Below, piece by piece: positions 52,303 to 61,936 of a DNA stretch of 64,000 bases. Position numbers and translations under genes: made by a program. Position 1 is the stretch's first letter. Every line of letters starts with the position of its first letter. The notes beneath the pieces were generated by a model that ran no database searches, had not been told where the DNA came from, and worked only from the letters and a program-made list of their open reading frames with translations. The DNA is from Luteipulveratus flavus (GTDB lineage Bacteria; Actinomycetota; Actinomycetes; Actinomycetales; Dermatophilaceae), in NCBI RefSeq assembly GCF_029439465.1, contig NZ_JAROAV010000028.1:1-64000 (forward strand), in the 5' to 3' direction.

Positions 52303-53673
52303 TCAGACCACCGCCTCGAGCTCGGCGAGCGAGTCCTCCAGGTGGTGGATGATCCGCTGCACGTGAGGTGCGCTGCGCCGGCACGCCGTGATGCCGAAGT
52401 CGACCTGGTCGTCGTAGGTGACGAGGGTGATGTTCACGGCGAGCCCGTCGTACGCGATCGAGGCGGGGTACGTGCCGTCGAGGTGGGCGCCGTTGAACCA
52501 CAGCTGCTTGCGCGGCCCCGGGACGTTGGAGATCACCACGTTGAACGGCGGACCGGACAGGTCGAGGTAGCCCGGCACGGACGCCAGGCCGAGCCCGGCG
52601 ATGTTGAGCCCCGACATGAGCAGCGTCTGCAGCGGGCTCAGCTGCCGCATCGTCGCCTTCGCCGCGGTGGTCGAGGCGTGGATGGTCTCCAGCCGCACGA
52701 ACGGGTCCGGGGTGTCGGTGGCGAGCGTCGCGATGATCGCGCCGACGCTGTTGCCGCCGACGACGGCGAGGTCGTCGCGCAGGTCCACCGGGCACATCGC
52801 GGTGAGGGAACGGTTGGGCAGGGCACCGAGCTCGTCCAGGTAGGCCCGCAGGGCACCCGAGCAGGCGGCGAGGACCACGTCGTTGAACGAGACGTCCGCG
52901 GCCTTGCTGATCACGCGGAACCGGTCGCGCTCGAAGGTCTGCGCCACGAACCGGCGCGCGGCGCCGACGCGGCCGTTCAGGATCGTCCGCGGCGCGTCGA
53001 AGGCGGTCGCGAGGTCGGGGTCGCGCAGGGACCGCCAGCCGACCTGCAGGGCCCGCGGTCCGATCGTCGCCAGCTCCTGGACCACCTCGCGCCCGCCGCG
53101 CGCGAGGGTCGACGGCGCGAGGGGGCCGGGCGTCGGACCGCTCTCCTTCGGCACGACGGACGTCTCCGGGGCGGCGTACGCCGGGACGCAGTCGCGCGCG
53201 TCGGGGTCGGGGCTGCAGGCGCGCTGCATCAGCTGCAGCGCCGACACCCCGTCCAGCAGGGCGTGGTGGACCTTGCTGAACACCGCGACGCGGCCGCCTT
53301 CGAGCCCCTCGACGACGTAGGACTCCCACAGCGGCCGGTACCGGTCCAGCAGCGAGCCCTGCCAGCGCGAGGTCAGCTCGAACAGCTCACGCAGCCGCCC
53401 GGGGGCCGGCACCGCCGAGGGGCGGACGTGGTGGTCCAGGTCGATCTCCTCGTCCTCGCGCCACAGCACGTTGCCGACCGTGCCGACGGGCAGCGCCGGC
53501 CGCAACCGGAAGCGAGGGTGGATCGGACCCGGCGGACGCAGCACCGGGAGCAGCTCGTCGGCGACCCAGCCGGGTCCGGCGTCCTCGGGCGGGCTGAACA
53601 GCTGCAGCCCGCCGACGTGCATCGGGTGCTCGCGTGACTCCACGAGCAGGAACATCGAGTCGGTGGGTCCCAT
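52303..53673 (-). CDS. Wax ester synthase / diacylglycerol acyltransferase (WS/DGAT)
   Basis: An acyltransferase (456 residues) that transfers acyl-CoA to alcohols or diacylglycerol. The catalytic motif HHALLDG (near residue 134) fits HHxxxDG, and the start MGPTDSMFLLVESREHPMHVGGL is classical. Later FNVVISNVPGPRKQLWFNGA and the DQVDFGITACRR segment are conserved. ATG 53673 gives this start; the longer upstream frame crosses the divergent spacer. It is divergent from an HSL-type hydrolase, so the two may handle the same storage lipid in opposite directions. Confidence 0.92.
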   Translation of the reverse strand: MGPTDSMFLLVESREHPMHVGGLQLFSPPEDAGPGWVADELLPVLRPPGPIHPRFRLRPALPVGTVGNVLWREDEEIDLDHHVRPSAVPAPGRLRELFELTSRWQGSLLDRYRPLWESYVVEGLEGGRVAVFSKVHHALLDGVSALQLMQRACSPDPDARDCVPAYAAPETSVVPKESGPTPGPLAPSTLARGGREVVQELATIGPRALQVGWRSLRDPDLATAFDAPRTILNGRVGAARRFVAQTFERDRFRVISKAADVSFNDVVLAACSGALRAYLDELGALPNRSLTAMCPVDLRDDLAVVGGNSVGAIIATLATDTPDPFVRLETIHASTTAAKATMRQLSPLQTLLMSGLNIAGLGLASVPGYLDLSGPPFNVVISNVPGPRKQLWFNGAHLDGTYPASIAYDGLAVNITLVTYDDQVDFGITACRRSAPHVQRIIHHLEDSLAELEAVV

Positions 53674-53704
53674 CACGGCCACGATCGTGCCTCCGGTTCC
53701 TCGA

Positions 53705-53720
53705 TCTACTGCCGAGTAGA
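53705..53720. promoter_or_regulatory. Inverted repeat between WS/DGAT and hydrolase genes
   Basis: TCTACT (53705-53710), GCCG, AGTAGA (53715-53720) is a perfect inverted repeat in the 88-base divergent spacer. It may be an operator shared by the two lipid genes, but the arms are short. Confidence 0.4.
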
Positions 53721-53761
53721 CGTAAGGTGGAGCTGCTGAGTGTGACCTGGAACACCATGCC

Positions 53762-54766
53762 ATGCCGAAGGGGGCCGACGTGCCGACAGCGACCGTGACC
53801 GCGGTGCGGACCAGCTGGCCGCGTCGCAGCGTGCAGTCGCAGATCCTCGCGGCCGGCCTGCGCCACACCGTCAAGCCCACCCTGGTCGCCTGGAGCTTCG
53901 TGCCCTCGGTCATCTGGCCCTCCCGGATCCTGGACCGCGCCGCCGAGCACCTCCCGGCACCCGACGGCTCCACGGTCGAGCGGGTCCGGCTCGGCGAGTG
54001 CGGCGCGGAGTGGATCGTCGGGCCGGGCGTCGACGTGCGGAAGAAGGACCGGGCGGTGCTCTACCTGCACGGCGGGGCGCTGGTCACCTGCAGCCTGGCC
54101 ACCCACCGCCGCCTGGTCGCGTACGTCTCGCACGCCACCGGTGCGCCCGCGCTCAACGTCGACTTCCGGATGATGCCGCAGGTCACCGTCGAGCACATGG
54201 TGGCCGACTGCCTCTCCGGCTACCGCTGGCTGCTGGCCCAGGGGTACGCCGCGGACCGGATCTCCGTCATCGGCGACTCCGCGGGCGGGTTCCTTGCGTT
54301 CCTCACCGCCATCGCCATCCGCGACGAGGGCCTGCCGATGCCGGCCGGTCTGGTCGGGATGTCGCCGCTGCTGGACCTGGGCACCGAGCGCAAGGAGGCC
54401 AGCCCGTACAACGACCGCTGCGACGTCTTCACCGTGCGGGCCTGCCGCGGCCTGGCCAGGTTCACCGCGGCGGTCGACGCCCAGCACGAGGTCGTGGGCC
54501 CGCGCGTCTCGCCGATCGACGCCGACCTCACCGGCCTGCCGCCCGTGCTCATCCAGATCGGCTCGCGCGAGATCCTGCGGTCCGAGTGCGAGGAGATGGT
54601 CGACCTGCTCGCGGCGTCCGGGGTCCCGGCGTCGTTGCAGGTCTGGAAGGGGCAGGTCCACGTGTTCCAGGCGGCCGGGTGCGTCCTGCCCGAGGGCCGG
54701 GACGCGGTCCGCGAGGTCGGTACGTTCGTCCGCGGGCTCGGCGCCCCACACGCCGTCGCGAGCTGA
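53762..54766 (+). CDS. Alpha/beta hydrolase, hormone-sensitive-lipase type
   Basis: An esterase/lipase of the HSL family (334 residues). The oxyanion motif LYLHGGALV (near 102), the nucleophile elbow [10 protein letters not shown] (near 170), and the C-terminal acid and histidine regions ([14 protein letters not shown] and KGQVHVFQ) are all visible. There is no signal peptide, but a basic N-terminal stretch of about 60 residues. It stands divergent from WS/DGAT, suggesting a lipid-turnover pair. The pxpABC operon starts four bases after its stop. Confidence 0.9.
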   Translation: MPKGADVPTATVTAVRTSWPRRSVQSQILAAGLRHTVKPTLVAWSFVPSVIWPSRILDRAAEHLPAPDGSTVERVRLGECGAEWIVGPGVDVRKKDRAVLYLHGGALVTCSLATHRRLVAYVSHATGAPALNVDFRMMPQVTVEHMVADCLSGYRWLLAQGYAADRISVIGDSAGGFLAFLTAIAIRDEGLPMPAGLVGMSPLLDLGTERKEASPYNDRCDVFTVRACRGLARFTAAVDAQHEVVGPRVSPIDADLTGLPPVLIQIGSREILRSECEEMVDLLAASGVPASLQVWKGQVHVFQAAGCVLPEGRDAVREVGTFVRGLGAPHAVAS

Positions 54767-54770
54767 GCCC

Positions 54771-55529
54771 GTGCCCTCGGTCGACGTGAACGCCGACCTC
54801 GGTGAGTCGTACGGCACCTGGCGGCTCGGCGACGACGACGCCCTCCTGCAGGTCGTGACCTCGGCGAACATCGCGTGCGGGTTCCACGCCGGCGACCCGG
54901 CGACGCTCGTCCGGACCTGCCGGTCGGCCGCGCGGGCGGGTGTCGCGATCGGCGCCCAGGTCGGTTACCACGACCTCGCGGGCTTCGGCCGCCGCTTCAT
55001 CGACGTCGACCCGGACGATCTCTACGCCGATGTCGTCTACCAGATCGGCGCGCTGGACGGCATCGCCCGCACCTGCGGCTCCCGGGTGCGGTACGTCAAG
55101 CCGCACGGCGCGCTCTACAACACCGTCGTGACCCACGAGGAGCAGGCGCAGGCGGTCGTCCGTGCGGTGCACGACCTCGACCCCACGCTGCCCCTGCTCG
55201 GCCTGCCGGGCTCGGCGCTGCTCGCGCGGGCGGAGCGTGCCGGCCTGCGGACCGTCCGCGAGGCGTTCGCGGACCGTGCCTACACCGCGGAGGGCACCCT
55301 GGTCCCTCGCTCGCAGGAGCGAGCGGTGCTGGACGACCCGAGGGCGGTCGCCGAGCGGGTGCTGCGCCTGGTGACGGGCGGCACCGTCCGCAGCGTCGAC
55401 GGCACGGACGTCGCCGTCGACGCCGAGTCGGTGTGTGTGCACGGAGACTCCCCCGGCGCCGTCCGTATGGCGCGGGCGGTGCGGGACACGTTGACGGAGA
55501 ACGGCGTCGACGTCGAGTCGTTCCTGTGA
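54771..55529 (+). CDS. pxpA: 5-oxoprolinase subunit A
   Basis: A LamB/YcsF family subunit (252 residues) of the ATP-dependent prokaryotic 5-oxoprolinase that opens 5-oxoproline to glutamate. [46 protein letters not shown] and [10 protein letters not shown] are family signatures. The GTG at 54771 begins four bases after the hydrolase stop. pxpB overlaps its end by four bases. With pxpB and pxpC it completes the operon. Confidence 0.95.
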   Translation: MPSVDVNADLGESYGTWRLGDDDALLQVVTSANIACGFHAGDPATLVRTCRSAARAGVAIGAQVGYHDLAGFGRRFIDVDPDDLYADVVYQIGALDGIARTCGSRVRYVKPHGALYNTVVTHEEQAQAVVRAVHDLDPTLPLLGLPGSALLARAERAGLRTVREAFADRAYTAEGTLVPRSQERAVLDDPRAVAERVLRLVTGGTVRSVDGTDVAVDAESVCVHGDSPGAVRMARAVRDTLTENGVDVESFL

Positions 55530-56152
55530 CCGGGATGCGGTTCCTGCCGGTCGGCGAGCGCGGGGTCCTGGTCGAGCTGCCGGACGGCGACACCCGCCGG
55601 CGGCTGGAGTCCTGGCTCGCCGGCCACGAGCTGCCGGGGCTGGTCTCCCACGTCCCCGCGGCCCGTACCGTGCTGCTCACCGCGGACCGGCCGGAGCGGC
55701 TGGCCGTGCTGCGTGACCGGCTGCTGGCCCTCGACCTCGCGGACGTCCCCGAGCCCGGTCGCCAGGGTGAACGGGTGACGGTGCCCGTGCGCTACGACGG
55801 GCCGGACCTCGCGGAGGTCGCCGAGCTGCTGGGCCTCAGCCCGCAGGAGGTCGTCCGCCGGCACACCGGCCAGGAGTGGCGGGTCGAGTTCGTCGGGTTC
55901 CTGCCCGGGTTCGCCTACCTCGGCGGCGCGTCGGGTGGCCTCACGGTCCCCCGCCGCGACTCCCCGCGCACACGGATCGAGCCAGGCTCGGTCGGGCTCG
56001 CCGGTGAGTGGAGCGGCATCTACCCCAGCGCCTCCCCCGGCGGCTGGCAGCTGATCGGGCGTACCGACGTGCGGCTGTTCGACGCCGACCGTGAGCCGGA
56101 GGTCCTGCTCCCACCGGGCACGACGGTCCGATTCGAGGAGGTCGGCGCGTGA
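55526..56152 (+). CDS. pxpB: 5-oxoprolinase subunit B
   Basis: KipI-like subunit (208 residues from GTG 55526, or ATG 55535 three codons later). The cyclophilin-like C-terminal part has [41 protein letters not shown] (in part) and [10 protein letters not shown]. It overlaps pxpA and pxpC by four bases each, so all three are made together. Confidence 0.94.
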   Translation: MTGMRFLPVGERGVLVELPDGDTRRRLESWLAGHELPGLVSHVPAARTVLLTADRPERLAVLRDRLLALDLADVPEPGRQGERVTVPVRYDGPDLAEVAELLGLSPQEVVRRHTGQEWRVEFVGFLPGFAYLGGASGGLTVPRRDSPRTRIEPGSVGLAGEWSGIYPSASPGGWQLIGRTDVRLFDADREPEVLLPPGTTVRFEEVGA

Positions 56153-57021
56153 GCGAGCTGGTCGTCCGCCGCACCGGCCCGCTCGCACTCGTCCAGGACC
56201 GTGGGCGTCCCGGCCTCGGCCGGCTCGGCGTCGGCACCGGCGGTGCCGCCGACCGGCCCTCCTACGAGCTCGCGGGCCGGCTGGTCGGCAACGAGGGCGG
56301 CGCGGCCGGGCTGGAGCTGCTCCTCGGCGGCACCGCGCTCGAGGCGGTGGGCGAGGTGGTGCTGGCCGTGACCGGCGCACCGGCCTGCGTGACCGTCGAC
56401 GGTCGGGCCGCTCCGCTGTGCGCTCCGCTGCGGGTCACGTCCGGGAGCCGCGTCGAGATCGGTACGCCGGTCGCCGGGCTGCGTACGTACGTCGCCGTCC
56501 GGGGCGGGTTGCGGACCCGGACGGTGCTCGGAAGCCGCAGCGTCGCTCCCTCGGGCGGTCTCGGCCTGCATCCGCTCGCGGAGGGCGACCGGTTGCCCGT
56601 CGGCCGCTCCGACGCTCCGGTCGGTGAACCCGGTGGCTCGCCGGTCGGGCCACCACTGGGACCCGTGGACCTGCCGGCCACGATCGGACCGCGTGACGAC
56701 TGGTTGACTGAGGATTCGCTGGCTGTGCTCGGCGACGCCGTCTGGCAGGTCGGCGCCGAGGCCGACCGCGTCGGGGTGCGACTGACCGGGCCGCCGCTGT
56801 CCCGGGCCCGCGCCGAGGAGCTCGCCAGCGAGGGCATCGTGCGCGGCGCCGTCCAGGTCCCGCCGTCCGGGCAGCCGCTGATCTTCCTCGCCGACCACCC
56901 GACGACGGGCGGCTATCCCGTGGTCGCGGTCGTCGACGACGCCGCGACCGATCGGCTCGCGCAGCTGCGTCCCGGCGAGCAGGTGAGGTTCGTGCTGCGC
57001 CGCGCGTCGTGGCTGGGCTGA
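56149..57021 (+). CDS. pxpC: 5-oxoprolinase subunit C / biotin-dependent carboxyltransferase-like
   Basis: KipA-like subunit (290 residues) of the 5-oxoprolinase complex. Motifs include DRGRPGLGRLGVGTGGAADR, YVAVRGGLR, SRAR near the middle and ILFLADHPTTGGYPVVAVV-type sequence (LIFLADHPTTGGYPVVAVV). The cyclophilin-like fold is shared with urea amidolyase and carboxylases. It ends seven bases before the convergent truA stop. Confidence 0.94.
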   Translation: MSELVVRRTGPLALVQDRGRPGLGRLGVGTGGAADRPSYELAGRLVGNEGGAAGLELLLGGTALEAVGEVVLAVTGAPACVTVDGRAAPLCAPLRVTSGSRVEIGTPVAGLRTYVAVRGGLRTRTVLGSRSVAPSGGLGLHPLAEGDRLPVGRSDAPVGEPGGSPVGPPLGPVDLPATIGPRDDWLTEDSLAVLGDAVWQVGAEADRVGVRLTGPPLSRARAEELASEGIVRGAVQVPPSGQPLIFLADHPTTGGYPVVAVVDDAATDRLAQLRPGEQVRFVLRRASWLG

Positions 57022-57028
57022 CCGTCCC

Positions 57029-57862
57029 TCAAGGCAGCCGGCGTACGGCCCTGGCCTCCTCGGCGCGCGCGGCGAGCCGGTCGTCCGGCGGGTAGGTCAC
57101 CTCTTCCAGCGACAGCCCGTGCGGCGGCATGACGGCCACCTCGGGGCTGCGCTGCCGGTCGGCGAGAACCCCCGCCGGCCAGTGGACGTCGCGCCGGCCC
57201 TCGCCCACGGGCACCACCGCGCCCACCAGCGAACGCACCATCGAGTGGCAGAAGGCGTCCGCGACGACCCGGGCCTCGAGCACCCCGTCGTCGCCTCGTC
57301 GCCAGGAGTACTCCAGCAGCGTGCGGACGGTGGTCGCGCCCTCGCGCCGCTTGCAGAACGCGGCGAAGTCGTTGAGGCCGAGCAGGCTGCGGGCGGCGGC
57401 GTCCATGGCGGCCACGTCCAGGGGCCGGCGGTGCACCACGGTGTCCCGCCGGCGCAGCGGATCCAGGGTTGCCGGGTCGTCGGCCAGGCGGTAGCGGTAA
57501 CGGCGCTGGGTCGCCGAGAACCTGGCGTCGAACGCCTCCTCCACCTCGCGGACCCGGCGGACGACGATGTCGCCCGGGAGCACGCCGTTCAGCCGGCTGA
57601 CCGCGGCGACCTGCGGGTCCCGGTCCGAGCGGCCCGGCAGTGCGGCGTACGCCGTCGCGTCCACGTCGGCGTGGCACACCGCGCCGCGGGCGTGCACGCC
57701 GGCGTCGGTACGCCCGGCGACGGTGAGCCGGACCGGCTCCGGTGCGCGCAGCACCGTCGTGAACGCGCGCGAGAGCTCCTCCTCCACCGTCCGGCGGCCG
57801 GGCTGGGCGGCCCACCCGGAGAAGTCCGTGCCGTCGTAGGCGAAGTCGATTCGGAGCCGCAC
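57029..57862 (-). CDS. truA: tRNA pseudouridine(38-40) synthase
   Basis: Modifies U38-U40 in the tRNA anticodon stem (277 residues). The catalytic Asp is in AGRTDAGVHARG, and FAYDGTDFSGWAAQPG and the Tyr-containing RRYRYRL motif are present. The GTG start lies seven bases after TAGCCT (57870-57875), a leaderless signature. In many actinobacteria truA directly follows rplQ; here two genes intervene. Confidence 0.95.
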   Translation of the reverse strand: MRLRIDFAYDGTDFSGWAAQPGRRTVEEELSRAFTTVLRAPEPVRLTVAGRTDAGVHARGAVCHADVDATAYAALPGRSDRDPQVAAVSRLNGVLPGDIVVRRVREVEEAFDARFSATQRRYRYRLADDPATLDPLRRRDTVVHRRPLDVAAMDAAARSLLGLNDFAAFCKRREGATTVRTLLEYSWRRGDDGVLEARVVADAFCHSMVRSLVGAVVPVGEGRRDVHWPAGVLADRQRSPEVAVMPPHGLSLEEVTYPPDDRLAARAEEARAVRRLP

Positions 57863-57898
57863 CCGCGACAGGCTACGGCGTGCGGCGACCCGGACGGC

Positions 57899-58645
57899 TC
57901 ACTGCTCGGCCGCCGCCAGCTCCTGCTTCCACACCCGGAAGCTCTCCTCGGTCCGCCCGCGCCGCCAGTAGCCGGAGATCGACGCACGCGCCGCCGGCAC
58001 CCCGCGCTCCTTGCGGATGTACGGCCGCAGCCCGTGCATGACCGCCTGCGCCTCGCCGTGGACGAACACGTGCGGCTCCCCAGGCAGCCACGGCGCAGCC
58101 CGGACGGCGTCCACCAGCGGCGAGGTGCCATCGGGTGCCGCGGAGCGCTCGACCCAGGTGAGCCGGACACCGTCCGGGACCCGCAGCGGCAGACGGGACG
58201 CGGCGTCCTCGACCTCCACGAACGCCAGGCCGACCGCATCGGGCGGTAGCGCCTCCAGCGCCGCGGCCACGGCCGGCAGCGCCGAGTCGTCGCCGGCGAG
58301 CAGGTGCCAGTCCGCGGTCGGGTCCGGGCGGTAGGCCCCACCCGGGCCGCGCACGACCACCGTGTCGCCCGGCGTCGCGCGGGCCGCCCACGGACCGGCC
58401 GCGCCCTCCTCGCCGTGCACGACGAAGTCGACGGTCAGCCGCTCCTGCTCGGCGTCCAGGTCACGCACGGTGTACGTCCGCGTGACCGGGCCGTCCGCGG
58501 TGTCGATGACCAGCTTGACGTACATGTCGGTGAAGGAGTTCGCGACGAACGAGGCGAATTCAGGGCCGCCCAGGTGGACGCGCACCATCGAGGGGCTCAG
58601 CCGTTCGGTCGCGGTCACCGTCAGGGTCGTATCAGGCCGGGGCAT
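57899..58645 (-). CDS. Siderophore-interacting protein (FAD-dependent ferric reductase)
   Basis: A SIP-family flavoprotein (248 residues) that reduces ferric siderophores with NAD(P)H. FAD binding is seen in TRTYTVRDLD and DFVVHGEEGAAGPWA, and the C-terminal SIP domain in LLAGDDSALPAVAAALEALP, VFVHGEAQAV and YWRRGRTEESF. TACGTT six bases before the ATG (58652-58657) indicates a leaderless start. It is divergent from an MFS permease; the pair may form a small iron-related unit, though no iron box is obvious. Confidence 0.92.
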   Translation of the reverse strand: MPRPDTTLTVTATERLSPSMVRVHLGGPEFASFVANSFTDMYVKLVIDTADGPVTRTYTVRDLDAEQERLTVDFVVHGEEGAAGPWAARATPGDTVVVRGPGGAYRPDPTADWHLLAGDDSALPAVAAALEALPPDAVGLAFVEVEDAASRLPLRVPDGVRLTWVERSAAPDGTSPLVDAVRAAPWLPGEPHVFVHGEAQAVMHGLRPYIRKERGVPAARASISGYWRRGRTEESFRVWKQELAAAEQ

Positions 58646-58740
58646 GAGGAGAACGTAGCCGCCGTCGGCCCGGCGACGTGCTCCGGGCGCCTCCGCTGGA
58701 TCCCGCACGCGAAGTTGGTCGTCTGTGCAAGAGTGCGGGC

Positions 58741-59931
58741 GTGTCGACACCGAACGCCTCTCACTGGCCACGCCAGCGCGTCGCGATCGCGCTCGCGTTC
58801 CTCAGCCAGGGGCTGGTCTTCATCAGCCTGACCACCCGCCTGCCGCGCATCCAGGACCACTTCGACCTCTCCTCGGTGGAGACCTCGGTCCTGCTGCTCG
58901 TCGTCGTCCTGACGGCCGGTCTGGGGTCGGTCCTGGCCGAGAGCTTCGCGCGGTGGTGGGGCAACCACATCGCTCTGCGCGCCGGACTCGTCGGGACGGC
59001 CGTCGGCATCGCCGCCATCGGCGCGGCCGAGCGGCTGCCGCTGCTGGTCATCGGCCTGGCCATCTACGGAACCGCGCTCGGCATGGTGGACGCCACCTCC
59101 AACATGCAGGCGGTCGCCCTCGAGCACCGGATGGAGCAGCCGATCCTGCCGTCCTTCCACGCCGCCTGGACCCTCGGCGGCGTCCTCGGCACCCTCGTGA
59201 CGCTCGCGACCCCGGACGTCCCCCTCGGCGTCGGCGGCCTGGTGCTGATGATCCTGCCGCTCGTGGTGAGCACGCGGCCGTTCCTCGGCCACGAGCGTGG
59301 TCAGGCGGTGGCCGAGGCGGCGGCGGTCGCGGTCCCCTGGCGTCGCATCCTGCTCGTCGGCCTGGCGATCGTGCTCTTCTACATGGTCGACACCGCCTCG
59401 ACCACCTGGGGCTCGATCTACTTCGACGACGTCCTGGACTCCCCGTCCCGGCTCGTCGCGCTCGCGACCCTGCCGTACCTGGTCGCCTCGCTCGTCGCGC
59501 GGGCGGTCGGTGACGACCTGACCCGCCGCCTCGGACCCGTGCCGCTGCTCCGCGTCGGGGCGCTGGTCTCGGCGGCCGGACTCGCCGTCGTGGTCCTGGC
59601 GCCCACCTGGCCGGTCGGGATCCTCGGGTTCTTCGTGCTCGGCCTGGGCGTCGCCGTGATCGCCCCCTTGAGCTTCTCCGCGGCCGCGGCCATCGCCCGC
59701 GAGGGCGTCGACGACGACCCCGACCTGCTGCGCCGGCGCGTCGACTCGGTCATCGCCCGGTTCAACCAGTTCAACTACGCCGGCGCGCTGCTCGGCGCCG
59801 TGATGACCGGCGTGTTCGGCGCGGGCACGCTGCGGCTCGGCTTCGCCGTCCCGATGGTGCTGATCGTGGCCATGGTGCCGCTCGCCCGCGCCTTCGCCCC
59901 CGTGGCCGACGCGCCGCGGCCCGCCCCCTGA
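58741..59931 (+). CDS. MFS transporter, 12-TM
   Basis: A major facilitator permease (396 residues) with about 12 helices. It lacks the strong DHA2 signatures and resembles the fucose/FPN-like group, with FLSQGLVFISLTTRLPRIQDHF opening (in part) and HAAWTLGGVLGTLVTLA in the middle. The substrate is unknown. The GTG at 58741 starts MSTPNASHWPRQRVA. It is divergent from the SIP gene and followed by a 13-base-stem terminator shared with rplQ. Confidence 0.87.
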   Translation: MSTPNASHWPRQRVAIALAFLSQGLVFISLTTRLPRIQDHFDLSSVETSVLLLVVVLTAGLGSVLAESFARWWGNHIALRAGLVGTAVGIAAIGAAERLPLLVIGLAIYGTALGMVDATSNMQAVALEHRMEQPILPSFHAAWTLGGVLGTLVTLATPDVPLGVGGLVLMILPLVVSTRPFLGHERGQAVAEAAAVAVPWRRILLVGLAIVLFYMVDTASTTWGSIYFDDVLDSPSRLVALATLPYLVASLVARAVGDDLTRRLGPVPLLRVGALVSAAGLAVVVLAPTWPVGILGFFVLGLGVAVIAPLSFSAAAAIAREGVDDDPDLLRRRVDSVIARFNQFNYAGALLGAVMTGVFGAGTLRLGFAVPMVLIVAMVPLARAFAPVADAPRPAP

Positions 59932-59938
59932 CGCACCG

Positions 59939-59968
59939 GGCCCCCGTACCGAGAACGGTACGGGGGCC
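59939..59968. terminator. Bidirectional terminator after rplQ
   Basis: GGCCCCCGTACCG (59939-59951), AGAA, CGGTACGGGGGCC (59956-59968) is a perfect 13-base stem. It lies between the convergent MFS gene and rplQ and should end the alpha operon. Confidence 0.85.
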
Positions 59969-59989
59969 TGGTGAACCAACGGGAGGAGC

Positions 59990-60715
59990 TCAGTCCTCCT
60001 GCTGCGCGGACTCGCCACCGGCGGGCTCGAAGCCCGCCGCCGCAGCCGCGTCAGCGGTCTTGAACCAGACCTCCGCCACGGTCGCGTCGAACCAGCGCGA
60101 ACCCTCCACGTGGTACTTCATCGAGTCCTTGTTGCCCTTGACGGTGAAGCCCTCGGGCGCCGAGCCGTCCTCGAGCGGGGCGGCGGAGTCGGCGCCGTAG
60201 CCGCCGTCGGCCGACTCGTTCTTGGCGGCGTCCGCGGCAGCGGCGTCGTCGACCGGGACCTCGGTCGCCTCGGCGGTCTCGGCGTCGACGATCTTCGAGG
60301 CCTTCTTGGCAGCACCCTCGGCCTCGGCGACCACAGCGCGCTTCGGCTTGGCGTTGACCGGCTCGCGGACCAGCTCGATCACGGCCATCGGGGCGTTGTC
60401 GCCCTTGCGCGGTGCGATCTTGGTGATCCGGGTGTAGCCGCCCTGGCGCTCGGCCATGTCCGGCGCGATCTCCTCGAACAGGCGGTGCACGACGCCCTTG
60501 TCACGCACGACCGTGAGGACGCGGCGACGCGCGTGCAGGTCGCCACGCTTGGCGAAGGTCACCATGCGCTCGGCGAGGGGACGCAGGCGCTTGGCCTTGG
60601 CCTCGGTCGTGGTGATGCGGTCGTGCTCGAACAGCTGCGTAGCCAGGTTGGCCAGGATGAGCCGCTCGTGCGCGGGGCCGCCGCCGAGGCGCGGGCCCTT
60701 GGTGGGGGTGGGCAT
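59990..60715 (-). CDS. rplQ: 50S ribosomal protein L17, long C-terminal extension
   Basis: Large-subunit protein near the exit tunnel. The core (about residues 1-120) reads [49 protein letters not shown] (in part) and [24 protein letters not shown]. The remaining half (241 in total against about 120 in E. coli) is acidic, Ala-rich and includes [31 protein letters not shown], a second small domain seen only in actinobacterial L17 (quoted in part). AAGGAGATAACCC precedes the start. Confidence 0.96.
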   Translation of the reverse strand: MPTPTKGPRLGGGPAHERLILANLATQLFEHDRITTTEAKAKRLRPLAERMVTFAKRGDLHARRRVLTVVRDKGVVHRLFEEIAPDMAERQGGYTRITKIAPRKGDNAPMAVIELVREPVNAKPKRAVVAEAEGAAKKASKIVDAETAEATEVPVDDAAAADAAKNESADGGYGADSAAPLEDGSAPEGFTVKGNKDSMKYHVEGSRWFDATVAEVWFKTADAAAAAGFEPAGGESAQQED

Positions 60716-60738
60716 GGGTTATCTCCTTGGAAAGCGGC

Positions 60739-61779
60739 TCAGTACTGCTCGTCCTCGGCGAAGCTGTTGTCCTCAGCCTCACCGGTGGTGGACAGGTCGT
60801 CGTCCTCGTAGCGGTCGGCGATCGCGCTCGCGTCGAACCCGGGCGGGCTGTCCTTGAGCTGCAGACCCATCTCGCGCAGCTTGTCCTTGACCTCGTCGAT
60901 GGACTTCGCACCGAAGTTGCGGATGTCCAGCAGGTCGGCCTCGCTGCGGCCCACGAGCTCACCCACGGAGTGGATGCCCTCGCGCTTGAGGCAGTTGTAG
61001 GAGCGGACCGTCAGGTCCAGGTCCTCGATCGGCAGCGCCAGGTCGGCGGCCAGGGCGGCGTCGGTCGGCGACGGGCCCATGTCGATGCCCTCGGCCTCGA
61101 CGTTGAGCTCACGGGCCAGGCCGAACAGCTCGACGAGCGTCTTGCCGGCGGAGGCCATCGCGTCGCGCGGAGCCATGGAGTTCTTGGTCTCGACGTCGAC
61201 GATCAGCTTGTCGAAGTCGGTGCGCTGCTCGACACGGGTCGCCTCGACCTTGTAGGTCACGGCCAGCACCGGCGAGTAGATGGAGTCGACCGGGATGCGG
61301 CCGATCTCGTTGTCGGCCGACTTGTTCTGCTGCGCGGAGACGTAGCCGCGACCGCGCTCGACGGTCAGCTCCATCTCGATCTTGCCCTTGTCGTTCAGGG
61401 TCGCGATGTGCAGGTCGGGGTTGTGGACCTCGACACCGGCCGGCGGCGCGATGTCGGCGGCCGTGACCGCGCCGGGGCCCTGCTTGCGCAGGTACATCAC
61501 CACGGGCTCGTCGTGCTCGGAGGAGACGACCAGACCCTTGATGTTGAGGATGATCTCGGTGACGTCCTCCTTGACCCCGGGGATCGTGGAGAACTCGTGC
61601 TGCACGCCGTCGACGCGGATGCTCGTGACCGAGGCACCCGGGATGGAGGACAGCAGCGTGCGGCGGAGGGAGTTGCCGAGGGTGTAGCCGAATCCGGGCT
61701 CCAGCGGCTCGATGACGAACCGGGAACGACTGTCGGAGACCACGTCCTCGGAGAGGGTGGGGCGCTGTGCGATGAGCAC
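60739..61779 (-). CDS. rpoA: DNA-directed RNA polymerase subunit alpha
   Basis: RNA polymerase alpha (346 residues). The assembly domain carries [25 protein letters not shown] (in part) and [11 protein letters not shown]-like sequence; the C-terminal domain has [20 protein letters not shown] and [14 protein letters not shown], which bind UP elements and activators. The GTG start has AAGGAA upstream. A large hairpin lies between rpsD and this gene. Confidence 0.98.
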   Translation of the reverse strand: MLIAQRPTLSEDVVSDSRSRFVIEPLEPGFGYTLGNSLRRTLLSSIPGASVTSIRVDGVQHEFSTIPGVKEDVTEIILNIKGLVVSSEHDEPVVMYLRKQGPGAVTAADIAPPAGVEVHNPDLHIATLNDKGKIEMELTVERGRGYVSAQQNKSADNEIGRIPVDSIYSPVLAVTYKVEATRVEQRTDFDKLIVDVETKNSMAPRDAMASAGKTLVELFGLARELNVEAEGIDMGPSPTDAALAADLALPIEDLDLTVRSYNCLKREGIHSVGELVGRSEADLLDIRNFGAKSIDEVKDKLREMGLQLKDSPPGFDASAIADRYEDDDLSTTGEAEDNSFAEDEQY

Positions 61780-61874
61780 GAGTGTTTCCTTCCCACGGGC
61801 GACCGCTATATGACGCCTCGTGAAACGCGGGGTGCAAGCCCGCCGCTACGACTGTCTCTGTCTGCAGTCGTAGC

Positions 61875-61920
61875 CGGTACGCGGCTCGGCGGGCTTCGCA
61901 GGGAAGCCCGCCGAGCGCGT
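61875..61920 (-). promoter_or_regulatory. Long hairpin between rpsD and rpoA
   Basis: Left arm 61875-61895 and right arm 61901-61920 pair over 20 bases with one bulged G and a GCAGG loop. It could be a partial terminator, an mRNA processing point or a site of feedback by S4. No U-tract is present. Confidence 0.6.
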
Positions 61921-61936
61921 ACGGGTCAGAACCGGA

